A stretch of 64,000 nucleotides of DNA from assembly GCA_037447655.1 (NCBI GenBank), contig JBBHKE010000890.1, forward strand, positions 248,001-312,000, written 5' to 3'. A model generated the notes under the pieces. That model did no database searches and was not told the origin of the DNA. It saw only the letters and a program-made list of their open reading frames with translations. The stretch comes from Zygnema cylindricum (Eukaryota; Streptophyta; Zygnematophyceae; Zygnematales; Zygnemataceae). The stretch's first letter is position 1. Each line of letters starts with the position of its first letter. Of the stretch, positions 11,284 to 23,707 are shown one piece after another. The position numbers were made by a program, and so were the translations under genes.

Positions 11284-12175
11284 ATGGCTTCCGCCAATCC
11301 ACCTCCAATAGGTTATAGGCCAGACCATGCCACTTCGAATAGTATCCAAAAGTTTGATGGCCAAAACTTCTATGATTGGTCATTTTATGCCATGCATTTT
11401 TTCAAACACGAGAATATTTGGGACCGTTTTATAGTAATTTCAAAACCTCCTATCCTTTCCACTACTGATACACCAGCAGAAAAAGCTACAAAAGAGTTGG
11501 CAATAGCTACATGGAAACAAAAGGATGAGGATGGGCACGCTCGCCTAGTGATGTCACTTATTACCGAGCGCACTCGTCTTATTTGTAGCGCCTCCGCTTT
11601 TTCCGAGGCTTGGAGTCCTCTTCAAGCAGCTTACATTAAAACCGGATGGGCCGCTTGCCGAATTCAAAAACGAGCGTGTTTTAACTCCATGAAAAAGCCG
11701 ACAGAATCCATGCAAGATTAGATTAGCACAGTCGAATTGTTGGCCGAAAGTGCACCATGATAGGCGTGCATCTTTCTGACGAGGACCTCTCCTCTACCCT
11801 TTTGGGAGGACTCCATGAAACCTTTTCCCTTTTCATTTCCTCGTTTGACAATCTAGACCAATCTATTCTCTTTCACTCCCTTTGTACAAAATTTTTGCAA
11901 GAAGAGAAAAAACTTCTATCTTTTTCTGCTCTAAATCTCTCTCATGCAAATGCTTTTATTGTTGAAAATCAAAAATCTTACTCGGGGGGGGATGTAGCGT
12001 TTTTTTTGCGCTAACTGCAAACAAAAAGACATGTCGTTGAAGAATGTCAAAAATTGGCTAAGCGAAAAGCAGCCAAGGCTATTAATCTCCCTAAACATGG
12101 AGGGAATGCCAACGTTGCCCATGCCACACCACTAGTTCTTCCCACCACCCCACTCCCTCCACACCCTTTTTTTCC
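11284..12175 (+). pseudogene. copia relic 1: gag
   Basis: Begins MASANPPP and continues with the UBN2-type gag signature SIQKFDGQNFYDWSF, almost the same protein as the better preserved gag at 57585-58544. A Trp-to-stop change (TAG at 11719-11721) and later frame changes break it, and the zinc-knuckle region near 12005-12050 (CANC...) has lost its frame next to an A-run. In an intact element this protein forms the cytoplasmic virus-like particle. It is followed directly by the protease/integrase region of the same relic. Confidence 0.85.
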
Positions 12176-12439
12176 TTGAATTTTCCTTATTCTCACCATT
12201 ACTCACCTTCTTCATCCCTCCCACAATCTTCTATTGCAGCAGCACAATATGCCTCTTCAAACTCCAATAACCCCCCTTGGCCGATTGTTTCTTCCCCACA
12301 TTTCCCCTCTAATTATCCCACTCCTGTAGCTACCCTTTTTGTACTCCCTCACCAGAATTTGAATATGGCTTTGTTGCCCATCATATCCCAAATTATGTCC
12401 CTTTATATACTCAATTTCCACAATGGTACGTTTTTCTAT

Positions 12440-15414
12440 CTCAAACCCCTAACGACTGACTAATAGACAGTGGTGCTAATCATCACCTATCACCACGATC
12501 CTATTGGTTTACTCACCTTTCTCCTTTATCATCTCCTATTCAGATTTGCTTAGGAGACGACCGCATTCTTTTGGATACTCATTCTGGCGACGTAAACATC
12601 CCTAATACGTCTGTTCACATTTGCAACGTCCTTTTTGTACCTGGTCTAGCTAGGAATTATATTTTTTGTTAAAGTCGCCACTTTTGATGGTTTAAAAGCT
12701 GAATTTAATAATGATAGAGCAACGTTTTTTGATAGAAAAGACAATAGTACAGTAGGTTTTGGCGTAGCACCAGATTCTACGTACGTCTTAAAATCCTAAA
12801 ATATGCCAAAGATATTTGCTTTAATTGTTAACGTCGAAAGTTCTCCACTTTGGCATTTAGGATATAGTCAGTTAAATAGCGAAAGTTTGCGTACCTTGCA
12901 AAATCTTGTAACCGGACTAAATTCCTTTTCTAACAAATCTTTGGATTTTTGTCACGGTTGCATGCAAGGAAAAATGCCGCGTCACTCATTTCCCAGTAGC
13001 ACTACAGTCATCACTGAACCACTTGCACTTGAACATACAACATGTGTGGTCCCATCCGCATGCATATCTACAGTGGATCCCTTTATTTTGTCATTTTCAT
13101 TGACCACGCCACTCGTTTTTCACACGTGTATCCAATTTGTCATAAATTTGACGCTTTTGCACGATTTCACGAATTTAATGCGTTGGCAGAAAATTTTCAC
13201 AACAAACGAATCAAGGTCTTGCTCAATGACAACGGTAACGAATTTTTATCGTACAAATTTTATGAATTTCTCACCCAACATGGAATCTCGCGTCACTTGA
13301 AGACACCACGGACTCAACAACAAAACAATATTACGGAAAAGTATAATCGAACATTACATAACATGTCAAGCTCCATGCTGTACTTTTCCAATTTGCCTTA
13401 TGAATTTTCGGTAGAGGCAGTCGTTTGCGCAAATTACTTATGCAATCTTTTTCCTACTAATGCTTTACCCAAATCTACTTCAATGGAAGCGTGGTCCTCT
13501 GTCAAACCAGATATACGCCACCTTAAAATCTACAGATATACGCCACCTTAAAATCTTTGGATGTGAAGCCTGGTATAAAGACCTCCACCAATCGGACAGC
13601 AAAATAGGTGCTCGCGCATTTTGTGGCATTTTCGTTGGGTACACTGCAAATTCCAAAGCGTACCGTATCTCGAGTCTTTCTCAAAATCGCGTCATCACCA
13701 CCAAGGAAGTAACTTCCAACGAAACGCCACTTCTCCAGACCTTGTCACGTATGCCTTTTTCTTCCACTCTTCCCCCACTATCTGACTTTCCTTCTCTCAT
13801 CCTCTATCACTCTCTTCCTGTTAACCTTCCCATTCAATCTTTTCAGCCATCAAACCTCACATACCTTAACATTTCCCACCCCTCTCTTCCTCATCCTCCC
13901 ATAATTTTCCCTTCACCATCTTCGAGTCCCCCTTCTCCTCCATCTTCTCCTATCCTCCTTGCTTTCCATGCTGCTCCTATCACTCCTGCCAGCTAATTAA
14001 CCACCTTTCCTCTCCATCCTATCACAAATTTCGAGGATACTACCTCCTCTCTCCCTCTGTTCCAAGATGATCCTCTTTTTGACAATCTTTCCCCTATAAT
14101 TCTTTCCCACTCACCTTCTCTTGGGTCTTTTCTTCCTCCTAAGCCTGAACATTCCGCTCTTCGTGAGCCCTCTCTCTTACCTCGCCGAAACCCCGCACGC
14201 CCTAGAGTTCCCCTTACTTGGCTTATTATCGCTATAGGCTATGCCTCTCTTGCTTACGCTTACTCGGCTGGGGCCCCTGCCGCTCTTATTTCAGCCCCTC
14301 TTTCTCTCAAAACTGCCCTAAAACGTCATGATGCCTCCCTTTGGAAGATCGTCGCTGATGCCGAAATCTATGCCTTAGTTTCCAAAAAAACATGGAATCT
14401 TGTTCCCTTTCCTTTTAGAAGAAAGGCAATTGGCTCAAAATGGGTCTTCCGTGAAAAAAAAGAGCGGATGGATCGTGGACAATTACAAAGCTCGCTTGGT
14501 GGCAAAAGGCTTTTCCCAAATCAATGGTATAGATTTCATTGAAACCTTTCCTCCATTTGCACGGTTTACATCTATCCGCACTTTACTTGCTTTAGCTGCT
14601 GAACATGATTTCCATGTTCATCAAATGGATGTTAAAAATGCCTCGTTAAATGGGATTTTGTCCAAAGACATTTACATGCATCAGCTTGAAGGATATATTT
14701 CCTCTCGATTTGAACATTTGGTTTGCCATCTCATTAAAACAATCTATAGCTTAAAGAAATCCCCTCGTGTGTGGAACCATACCATAGATGCCATTATGAG
14801 GAAAGAAGGATTTACCCGAATTGATGCAGATTTTAGAATATACTTTCATGCCTCTGGCACCTCCTTGATCATTGTTGCCATCTTTGTCGATGATCTACTT
14901 CTTGTTGGTCCTTCCCTCTCAGAAATTTGTACTGTCAAATCTCTTTTTCAAACCCATTTTGACATGGCCGATCTTGGTGAGCTCAAGTATTATTTGGGCA
15001 TTCAAGTTTCTTGTAACTGCTTAGCTTGCACCCTCTTTCTCTCTCACGAGACATTTATCTCTGATCTTTTGGAATGCTTTGGCATGCTTAGCTCTCACCC
15101 TATTTCTCTTTCACGAGACCTTTATCTCTGATCTTTTGGAATGCTTTGGCATGGCAGATTGCTCCTCCCTTTCTACTCCTTTGGATGCCAATGCCCCTCT
15201 CCTCCTTTCCACTGACTCCCTTCTCTCCCCGTCCCTCCATGCCACTTAACGCTCGATGGTCGGGGCCCTTATCTACGCCATGCAGGCCACACGCCCTGAC
15301 ATTGCCACAGCTGTCACTAAGCTCAGTCAATTCCTCCAACGTCTTCCCCTTGATCATCGTGTCGTAGCCAAACGTGTCTTTCGTTATCTACAAGGCACTA
15401 AAACTCTTTGTCTC
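12440..15414 (+). pseudogene. copia relic 1: pol (PR-IN-RT)
   Basis: Domains follow the Ty1/copia order PR-IN-RT. The protease DSGA motif is intact at 12466-12477. The integrase zinc-binding region (12840-12975) is followed by the core with NDNGNEF and the terminal Glu in ITEKYNRTL (13042-13551). The reverse transcriptase (14400-15131) contains the FVDDLLLVG catalytic motif. The polyprotein is broken by stops, by a 25-bp exact tandem duplication at 13508-13557 and by a 67-bp tandem duplication at 15019-15152. It stops near 15414 just inside the region before RNase H; no 3' LTR follows. It is dead as a transposon. Confidence 0.85.
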
Positions 15415-15959
15415 AGGAGAGAGGCGGCTACCTACTAAATTTTCTAAGTCTTATCTCTCTCTAAACTCTATCTACTAACGTACGCCACCAATCACATTAC
15501 TGTGTCGTATATAAAAGTACAGGTGGCGTGTACTTTTTGAACGGCCATCGTACAACATGGTTGAAATATCTACACATGTTATATCCGGATTTGTTCCCGA
15601 AATCTCTAGAGTTGGCGCAATCCAATGTTGACGCGCCACGTGTCCTTTGATGTGGCGATGACGGTAAAACGCCAAAAGTACATATTCCACGATCGCGGCG
15701 CCTATCGTGGCCGTCCGATCAAAACCGGATATCTTTCTAGCCGTTGAAATTGGACGTGCGGTATTTGTTTCGCAGTCGAAACAAATGCGTGGTATCCGTT
15801 TCATACAATACATAAAACGGTACTCCGTACTACCTAAAATTGTATCTATGCACTACGTATCAATTTCCCGTTAAACAAACTAGTCTGCGTGTAGCTATTT
15901 ATATATTTGTCAAACTCCATATATCCTAGCACTGATCTTAAACTTATAGGATAAAGCTA
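15415..15959. other. no supported gene; small hairpin
   Basis: The only structure seen is a short inverted repeat, GTACGCCACC / GGTGGCGTGTAC, at about 15479-15533. No coding region is supported. Confidence 0.5.
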
Positions 15960-16190
15960 ACTGCTACTGTGAAGGACTGCAGTGCAGGTACCATGATCAA
16001 ATCCTAAGTCCGTGAAACCTTTTGTAACTCTACCAAGATTGGCCTTTTTGTCCTCTTTGGAGAGCCTAGGCAGCCATGGCTCTAACTCCTCTTCTAGTCT
16101 TCAGTGATTGCGACAAGTGTGGGGACTTGAGAGATGAGTAAGAGGCAGGCTCAAGTGTGGGGACTTGAGAGATGAGTTAGTGGAAGGCTG
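15960..16190 (+). mobile_element. SINE-like repeat, copy 1
   Basis: It shares AGCCATGGCT, TAGTCTTCAGTGATTG and CAAGTGTGGGGACT with copies at 33270-33500 and 49235-49515, read in the opposite orientation here. A degenerate B-box-like stretch (TGATCAAATCC) is near 15993. The CAAGTGTGGGGACTTGAGAG unit occurs twice, 38 bp apart (16114 and 16152). Confidence 0.6.
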
Positions 16191-17701
16191 TCAGTGTCTC
16201 CTTTTTGCCTTTTATTTTACAATCTCTAGACCTAGAAAATACTTGAATTTCAACAGTCACCATCCACAAAGGCATTTGAAGATTTATAGCTCTGAAGGCA
16301 GTTCCTCTTACACCACTTTTATAAAGAGCTCTCTTGTTACAATACCCTTAAGGTGTCTTCAATTCACGCAAAATTTTTGGTTTTGCTAAGGTTCCTTTTC
16401 CCTTTATGTATCAAAATTCGAAAGCCAATGAGGGACCTCATCGATGCATCTTTTCCTAAAATGCTAGTAGCCCATCTCCATTGCATGCAAATCGGCCACA
16501 TCTAATGCACACATGAAAGAAGACAAATGATAGAGACGTGGGATTGAAGCTTCCTTCTAAAAGGCACCTTCAAAGGCAAGTTATGTCGAGACGACAATTT
16601 CTAGTACGGATGTCCAAACATCTCACATAACAACACAATGGTGGCTCCCACGCCTATGTTGTATTATGGCAGGCACATGTGACTTTTAGTTTTGACAGTC
16701 CATCATGATGTGCCTATTATTCTCACTTCCTCAAACTACCATGCTGTCTTGGTAAGACCAAAATAGTAGATCGATTATTCAATCTTGTACAATCCATTCC
16801 TATCTAATCTTACGGTCTTACAATAACATTCACACGTAAAATTAATGTACAAGTTAGCTGTACTAGGCATATCTTATACGCTAGGTTGGCCATTATGAGC
16901 GATAAGGACAAATTCGAACACCACAGACGTCCGACTCAAGATTCAAACTTCATAAGAGTCCGAAGAGGCAAGTAAAAGTATAGATATCAGATTTTAGAGT
17001 GGACGAGTAGTCGGATAATTACATAAATAACTTTAGACTGATTGATTCTCCGAATAGTTTTCTATTATTTATGTGGAAATACAAAAATGTACACTTTTGG
17101 ACAACGTCCTTTTTAGCAAAGTTGGTTCCTAATTTTGTCATTTGCTTGTAACATGTGAATGGTAACGTCTAAGATCTATGGTTGCACGTAATTACCATGT
17201 AATTAAATACGCGGACTAAGTGGCGGTCAAATAAAGTGATGCCATATGTAAATAGTACACCGCTCAAGAACACGTAGGGAAGTATAACATATTCTATTTT
17301 CTAACTAAAAGCCAAACTGAATTCTTACTGAATCCCACTTTGGCTCCCCCAAATATCGCAAACACTAACTATGACGATTCACTCCACGAAAATGTACAAA
17401 GTGAGGTAAATCACTCTACTAGAGTAGTGCCCAAAATGGCACCAAAACCAACAATATCTACCACCTAACGTTCTCCATTGGTCATATTAAACCCAAGCAC
17501 ATAAACAAAACTACAAGACAAACATTTCAACGTGCGTGTAACAAACTTTATCGGAACATAGTTGCTCTTCAAACTTGAGGCACGGTACCTGTTTAAAATA
17601 ACAAAATGGTAATTCCTATCCTACTTGTAGTTCCCACAGCATTCCTATCTTACTTGTAGTTCCCATCTTACTTGTAGTTCCCAGGGCAAAGACAGAATAG
17701 T
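16191..17701. other. no supported gene
   Basis: AT-rich sequence with short unconvincing frames. Near 17622-17690 the unit CTTACTTGTAGTTCCC is repeated three times in tandem and recurs once at about 17870, on both sides of an LTR fragment. Confidence 0.5.
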
Positions 17702-17840
17702 TGTTAAAAGTCATTTAGCATCATTTATCTTTTTTTCCTTTTTGTCCCTTCCGTAGCTGTCATACATGCATTAGTCCTCTCTTGCCGCCCTACGTATAAG
17801 TTGTTTGTGCGATAGTCTCCATTTGTCCTACCTATGGTAC
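17702..17840 (+). mobile_element. LTR fragment, relic-1 family
   Basis: It begins TGTTAAAAGTCATTTAGCAT and later reads GCCGCCCTACGTATAAGT, matching the start and the TTGCCCTACGTACAAGT region of the LTR at 10710. The central 42-bp tandem units are absent. The flanks share CCTATCCTACTTGTAGTT, suggesting insertion into a pre-existing repeat. Confidence 0.55.
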
Positions 17841-18439
17841 GTATTAAAAATAGAAAAAGGGTGATTCCTATCCTACTTGTAGTTTTTAGGGCAGTGACAT
17901 AATAGAAGCCACCGAAGAAGGGAAGCCATGGCTCTCCATGACAGCCATAGCTAATGAGAGAGAGATACCATGGACGACAACATAAAAGGTGACCCACCCA
18001 AGATTTGATTCGGTGTCCTCCAAAGTCCAGCATAGTTGTCCACCTTATCCGCTAAATCGTAGAAGAATCGTTACGATTACATGGTTCGATAGGAATATAA
18101 ACAATTCACAAAGATATAATTCATTTAAAGGTGTTTCACAAATTGGTGAACGTAGAACCGACGAAGTACGACGGCCGCAGAAAACATTTGGCGCGCGAAC
18201 TAAATCAGACGGACGACATTTGAGGAAAATATGGGAGCAGACAGTTTGCGTGAGCGCCAACATCCCATAATGGCTCTTTTGACAGCTTACCCCAAAATAG
18301 CCACAAATTGACACGTGGCAAATCGCCATAGGTCGGCATAGGATGAAAAGACAAATCCATGGCGTCAAACATGGAAGGTACATCGTCTTTAGTGGTGCCG
18401 TACAGTTGCCTTACAATTTGTGTTGTCACTAGTAAATTT

Positions 18440-18760
18440 TGTACATAGCTCGCGATACTTTAGAATCCTCTCATTGGCTGAGGGTTTTGTAAACAGACTA
18501 TGAGAGTAGGTAGCTTAGAACTTAGAGTGTTTTTGATATTTTTAGAAGCCCTCTCTCCTAGAGGTCATCTGTATAAATCCGCTGTATTTGAAAAGCCATA
18601 ACTAATCGCTCAAGGGAGAAAATTTGGAGATTCATTTTGCGTTCAACTCAGGCGAGTCTTGTCCTCAGAGGGTGAGGTCGGTTAGAGGTTTTGCTTGCTT
18701 GGGCGGCAGATATTGCTTGATGAACTATAGTGGGTTAGGGTTATCATAGAGGCTTTTTTT
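18440..18760 (+). mobile_element. LTR/leader remnant of relic-5 family
   Basis: CCTCTCTCCTAGAGG, GCTCAAGGGAGAAAATTTGG and the TTTTGCGTTCAACTCA stretch resemble the leader of copia relic 5 (about 52300-52390) and the fragment at 34080-34190. It is short, with no coding capacity. Confidence 0.4.
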
Positions 18761-19640
18761 GAGTTGCTAATTGTGTAGGACTATTGAGTCCACATAATTT
18801 CAGAACCAACTAGAATGCACTGACTAATTTATATACATATCAAACAGACTAAATGTTGAAGCAAACAAGTACTTTGACCTACATGTCGATTCAAACAATG
18901 AACAATAACACAGATTTGGACACGCGATTGAGCAAACATATCAATACGTTACAAGACACAACCAATTCAACGATCTTCTAAATTTTGACAAGTCTATTGA
19001 ATTACGTTTAAAGAATTCCCTCTAAATATAAATTCAAATGCATGTACAGTTTTAAGAAGAATACAAGATCATAAACAAAAAAATAATTTAGATAAATTTG
19101 TGATAAATAATGAACTTTACAATCCTTGGTATCAATTATGACAAAAGTTGTATTTTATTTACTTCAAACTCAAATGTACAACTGTTTATATTGATGTGTT
19201 TGCACAAGAAGTCTGCTCTTTTTATGTATTTCAATGAGTAAATTTGTCTCGTATATATTATATTTAGTAACTTTGAAGACATGTTGGAAAGCCCTAATTC
19301 TCATTTGTCTTACTAGTCAATTTATGCAAATTTGTCTAAGGTTGCATATATGATGGTTGTTCAATAGCAAGACAAATTATGATCAAATGAAAGCTTTCCA
19401 CAATTCAGCCCATTTGGAATAATGGCTGGATTTTTGGGTGACATACCAGATATCCCCTTAAAGATAGTCTTATGTGAATGGTCGTCATGGATCCTCATTG
19501 TACATGAATCCATGTTCGTGAATCGTATATTGTCTGAGCATAACATTACATATCATAGTATTTATTGTTTTGATAATTGTCAACCCAACCACAACCACTA
19601 CCCAATGATGCCTACGAAACGCCTACGAATGTTTTACCAC
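18761..19640. other. no supported gene
   Basis: AT-rich; nothing recognised. Confidence 0.5.
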
Positions 19641-19650
19641 TTGGCTTAGT

Positions 19651-19996
19651 TTGAATTATAAGTGTTGTTCTAGATTCCACTGCTACGTAGGTTTCCCAAG
19701 ATGGATCGCCAAGTATTCCCTCCTGGGTGGCAGTATGTCCCATATCGATGCCAAAATCGTATCCGCCCCCCAATATCCATATTGCCTTGGATTGTACTCA
19801 CATTGACATCGGGAATCACCTTTAACGTTACTGGCTCATTTTGAATTATAAGTGTTGTTTTAGATCCCACTGCTACGTAGGTTTCCCGAGCTGGATCGCC
19901 AAGTATTTCCGCCTGGATCGCCAAGTATTTCCGCCTGGGTGGCAGTATATCCTATATCGCTGCCAAAATCGTATCCGCCCCCCCAATATGTCATAG
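19651..19996 (-). repeat. 190-bp tandem duplication with partly open minus frame
   Basis: Sequence starting TTGAATTATAAGTGTTGTT occurs at 19651 and again at 19841. The second unit holds an extra 22-bp internal tandem duplication (GGATCGCCAAGTATTTCC at 19893 and 19915). On the minus strand both units encode a similar peptide (GGGYDFGSDIGYTATQ, ILGDP, ETYVAVGS), and a frame continues up to about 20096. This looks like a remnant of a protein-coding exon that was duplicated internally. I do not recognise the protein. Confidence 0.45.
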
Positions 19997-20129
19997 TGCT
20001 AATCTCACGTTTGCGATTGACAGGTAAGATTCCCACCTTATAATTGGCGGTATCCAATCGAAAATAGGACAAATGTGCACGGAGAAGAGGTGGCAATTTT
20101 TATTTTACAGCCAGAGCGATACAACGGTG

Positions 20130-20372
20130 CACTGTGGTTTACAAATACGACTGCGGGAATCTTACATCGTGAAATTCGACGTGTCAGTTCGGTACGCGAA
20201 ATTACAGATTACATTGCAGGACAAGTACGACGACTTCCGTAACGTACCGTACCGACAAATACGACCGCGAGAATCTTGCATCGCGCCCTCGTTTGTCCTT
20301 CCAAACTTTTATTCTCGTCGTTAGCGCTTATCGTTAGCCATCGCGAGGAGATTCTTACAAACCAGACACATG
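20130..20372 (+). repeat. dispersed repeat R1, uninterrupted copy
   Basis: It matches 8101-8164 joined to 8636-8822 and so shows the site before insertion of the inverted-repeat element there (CAGTTCGGTACGC at 20187-20199). It ends near ACAAACCAGACACAT. Confidence 0.75.
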
Positions 20373-20736
20373 ACGTCCAAACTGAGGCATCTACCAAACT
20401 ATTTACGATTAACCGCAAAAGCCAAAAAATATGGGTTTTTACCCAAGCAACAGTACTGTACTTTTTGAAGTCCAGAAAAATGCGGCTCTAAAAGTACGGT
20501 CAAGTACAACATTCTACATTGGGTTGTACGAAGTACATCGGCATGAGTCGTCGAGCCACGCCAAACCGTCCTTTCATATCCCACCGACCCCGCCGAGCGA
20601 ATGCCACAAACAACCGACACACCCGCATGAGTCATCTGGACACGCCAAGCCACAATCTCCACCGACTCCACCGACCACATGCGACAAACAACCGACAGAT
20701 TCAGATGCATCCGCATGAGAGGTCCCTGCGATCCAT

Positions 20737-20756
20737 AACCAATTCCACATAAATAC
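20737..20756 (+). promoter_or_regulatory. possible CCAAT/TATA-like promoter elements
   Basis: AACCAATT is followed by CACATAAATA, about 130 nt before the PstS-like ATG. These are weak matches; the position is plausible for a core promoter. No PHR1-type GNATATNC site was seen in the 500 bp upstream. Confidence 0.3.
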
Positions 20757-20886
20757 GTCACTGCGATCCGCTACCTCGTCACTCCCTCATTTCTCCCCGA
20801 CTCTCACTGTCATTACCCACCTCTTCGCGCCCAGTCCCAGTCTCCATTTGCTCTCGAATCCCCATTTTTTCTCACGAATTTCCCTC

Positions 20887-21163
20887 ATGGCTGCTTTCCG
20901 CCTATCGGCTTTAGCCATCATGGTGGCTCTGGCCATTTCCCTGCCGTCCATTCGGGCCCAGAATCTGATCGGAGGGTCCTCCACGATCGCAGACTACGCC
21001 AAAGCTCTCATCGCTGCGTTCAACAAAATTCCCGGCCCCAGCTTTCCCGGAACCTATGAAAGCACAAACTCCCAGCGTGAGTTATCTGTCTTTCTCTCTC
21101 CGTCTCTCTCTCTCTCTCTATCTCTATCTCTCTCTCTCTCTCCCTCTCCCTCTCCCTCTCCCT

Positions 21164-21209
<46 letters not shown>

Positions 21210-21948
21210 CTCTCTCTTTTTCTCTCTCTCACTCACGTGGGTCATTTGCAGCTTTCGATAAGTTACGCAATTGCCATCTTTTGTTATCTGACACGTCAGC
21301 TTATCTGTGATTGGCTCGTTGGGAAACAGTCGGCATCAACAAGTTCAAGTCCGGAGCCTTTCTCATCGGAGTCAGCATCCGGCCGTTCGATGCTGTGGAT
21401 GAGGCCGGCGCCGCGCCCAAACTCACCATTCCTTTTGTAAGATTTTTTCCGAATGGAACTTTGTTATCTATTTTTGGAATCAACGAAGTCCTTTCCTATG
21501 TCAACTGTCTTCTAAGTTCCACACTAAACTCAGTGAGGCGCTCTTACCCTGTCTCTGGCAGGCCATTCTGACGGTTTCACCCTTCAGCTCGCAAGCCACG
21601 GCGGCCAACTTCGCTCTCTCTCCCTCCCAGGTGGCCAACATCCTCTTGGGGAAAACGACAAGCTGGAGCCAGCTTCCGGGCTCCGGACTGAAGGGACCCA
21701 TCACATTTGTGGGGCGGTCGGACGAGGCGGCAATCACAGCTCTCGTCCTAGACTACCTCCGAGTCAGTCTCTCATTCTCCAAATTCTCCCATTCTCCAAG
21801 CGTCGCTTCTCTCCATTGTTGCTGAGGAATTAGGAAACATAACTTCTTGTCTCCTCTCATTTTCTGTTTTTGTTTCTTGGTGTTCGGTATCATTATTTGA
21901 CGATGGTCTTAGCTTTTCTCTCTTTCCCCCACCCGCTTCTCTCTCTAT

Positions 21949-22029
<81 letters not shown>

Positions 22030-22083
22030 ACTCTTTCTCTCTCTCTTTTTCTCTCTCTCTCTCTCTCCCTCTCTCTCTCCATG

Positions 22084-22118
<35 letters not shown>

Positions 22119-23707
22119 TTCTCTTTTCTCACCATTCTTTCTATATTTTCTCCCTTTTTCCTTCTTCCCTTATTCCTTTTTCCTATTGTCCCCTCTTCCC
22201 CTGCCTCTCACTCTATCTACTCTCTATTCCTCCTATTTATTTGCAGGCTGCTCTTGGATCCTCCTGGCCTGCAAAATTCACCGGTGAAGGTCCGTTCAAA
22301 TTTGGAGCTCCTAAAGCCATTTATGTAAAGGGGGCGTCTGCCGTCGGAAGTACCATTAAGTCTACTCCCGGAAGTTTCGGATTCCAGCAGGTCAGCAACT
22401 CTTTCCCTTCACTCCCTCTCAAATTTTTGGCTAACAATAGACTGCAATCTAAATTGATGAGAATTTAATATAAGCAGTTAGTTAGCAATTGGTAACTGTT
22501 AGCTAACAGCCGGTAGCAGTCTAAGTTAGCATTAATTAATTGGTAACTAAAAGAGCGATTTCATATCGGACAGCTTTCATGTGTTATTGTTGTTATTTAA
22601 AACCTTAAGATTTTTGAGACTGAAAGTGAAAGGAAATGATTCTTAATTTAAGAAAAATCTTGGTTCCGAGAGAGGTATTCATTATTTTTTCTAGAAAAAA
22701 TGCAGTTTCGTTTACTTTTTTGGTCTCGAGACTCGAGGATTGAGACCGTGGGAAAGAGTTTTTTGGAAAATAATAATTAACTATAGTCTCTCCGGGGCTT
22801 CCTGGCGGGAGGACAGTCGGGCAACTGAATGATTTGGAATATTTATTAATTGAAGAAATCTAAATACCCTCCCTTTTTAAATCTTCTGTATTTTTTTTAG
22901 AGCATGAAATGTTTTAGACTGACCGTGTTTGTTTTTGGCGGGTAACAGTCGGGCATTGGGTTCAACATATTCGGACTGAAAGAAATCCTCCTTAAAAACG
23001 CCGCTGGAAAAGCCGTCGGACTTTATAAAGCCCCCAAAGGAGATGTGTACGCAGCAATTCCCGCATCTCCTCCTTCTTTCAAGAGACCATGGACTCAGAA
23101 ATTAGTGTGGAAATCCGGACCCCAGACGTACCCCATTGTGACATTTGCTTACGCGTTTTTTAAGCTTAAGTATTCAAAAACGTACGGAGCGGTAGTGAAG
23201 AACTTCGGAGTATATATTCTGGTAGGAATTTCTTTCCTTGTATTTTTTTATTTTATTTAATTTCTTTTCATATCTTTTTTATGCTGTTTTTTGTTTTGGT
23301 TCGTTTTTTGCTGCCATTGTTATTGCTATTATTTTAATTTGCGGGATTTAATTTGTTATCCATGCTTATCTTCTTTTTCTTCATAGATTCATCTGGTGAC
23401 GAGTCCACCTCTCTCTGGTTTTCATGTTCTTGTTTTTTTTTTTGTATTCATTGAACCAGAGGAGATTGGCTCTGATTTTTGAGATTCTTATGCTTTCCTA
23501 ACATGTCGTGTCAATTTTTTTTAATTTAGGCTTGTTTCTTATTTGATGTTTCTTAATAAGAAAGCTAATCCTTTTTGTTATTTTTTTCTTTTGTCACAGA
23601 GTGGACCTGGTCAGAATATCGCAAACAGTTACAATTTCTTCAACTTACCCCAAGCCAAATATCTCACTCCGGCCACAGCTGCAATCAAAACTATTGTCGT
23701 TGCGTAA
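20887..23707 (+). CDS. secreted PstS-like binding protein (spliced)
   Basis: Six exons join in frame: 20887-21076, 21330-21436, 21562-21762, 22247-22390, 22949-23221 and 23600-23707. They total 1023 nt (340 aa), and all introns are GT-AG. Residues 1-24 form a signal peptide, with cleavage likely after SIRA. The mature protein follows the PstS order: an IGGSSTIADY start, a SIRPFD segment, LSPSQVANILLGKTTSW (about 118-134) and GRSDE (150-154). After these come TPGSFGFQ, a KNAAGK turn and YPIVTF near the C-terminus. In bacteria PstS is the phosphate receptor of an ABC importer. Here the usual SGT(T) loop after RSD reads EAAIT, so phosphate binding is not assured. An extracellular location is inferred. 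Introns 1 and 3 hold long CT repeats. The upstream in-frame TTG at 20848 is not used. Confidence 0.85.
21088..21235 (+). repeat. (CT)n/(CCCTCT)n microsatellite in intron 1
   Basis: Nearly pure pyrimidine on the coding strand just after the intron 1 donor of the PstS-like gene. Open frames here are artefacts. Confidence 0.95.
21940..22130 (+). repeat. (CT)n microsatellite in intron 3
   Basis: About 190 bp of CTCTCT with two CCATGACTCTTT interruptions inside intron 3 of the PstS-like gene. Its open frames on both strands are composition artefacts. Confidence 0.95.

Noticed and set aside
20431-20752. His/Pro/Ser-rich 95-codon frame upstream of the PstS-like gene
   Set aside because: It derives from short repeats of CCGACxxCACCGA type in the promoter region; overlapping frames are equally open, so no coding signal.
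21020-21260. Arg/Glu- and Ser/Leu-repeat frames
   Set aside because: Microsatellite in intron 1 of the PstS-like gene.
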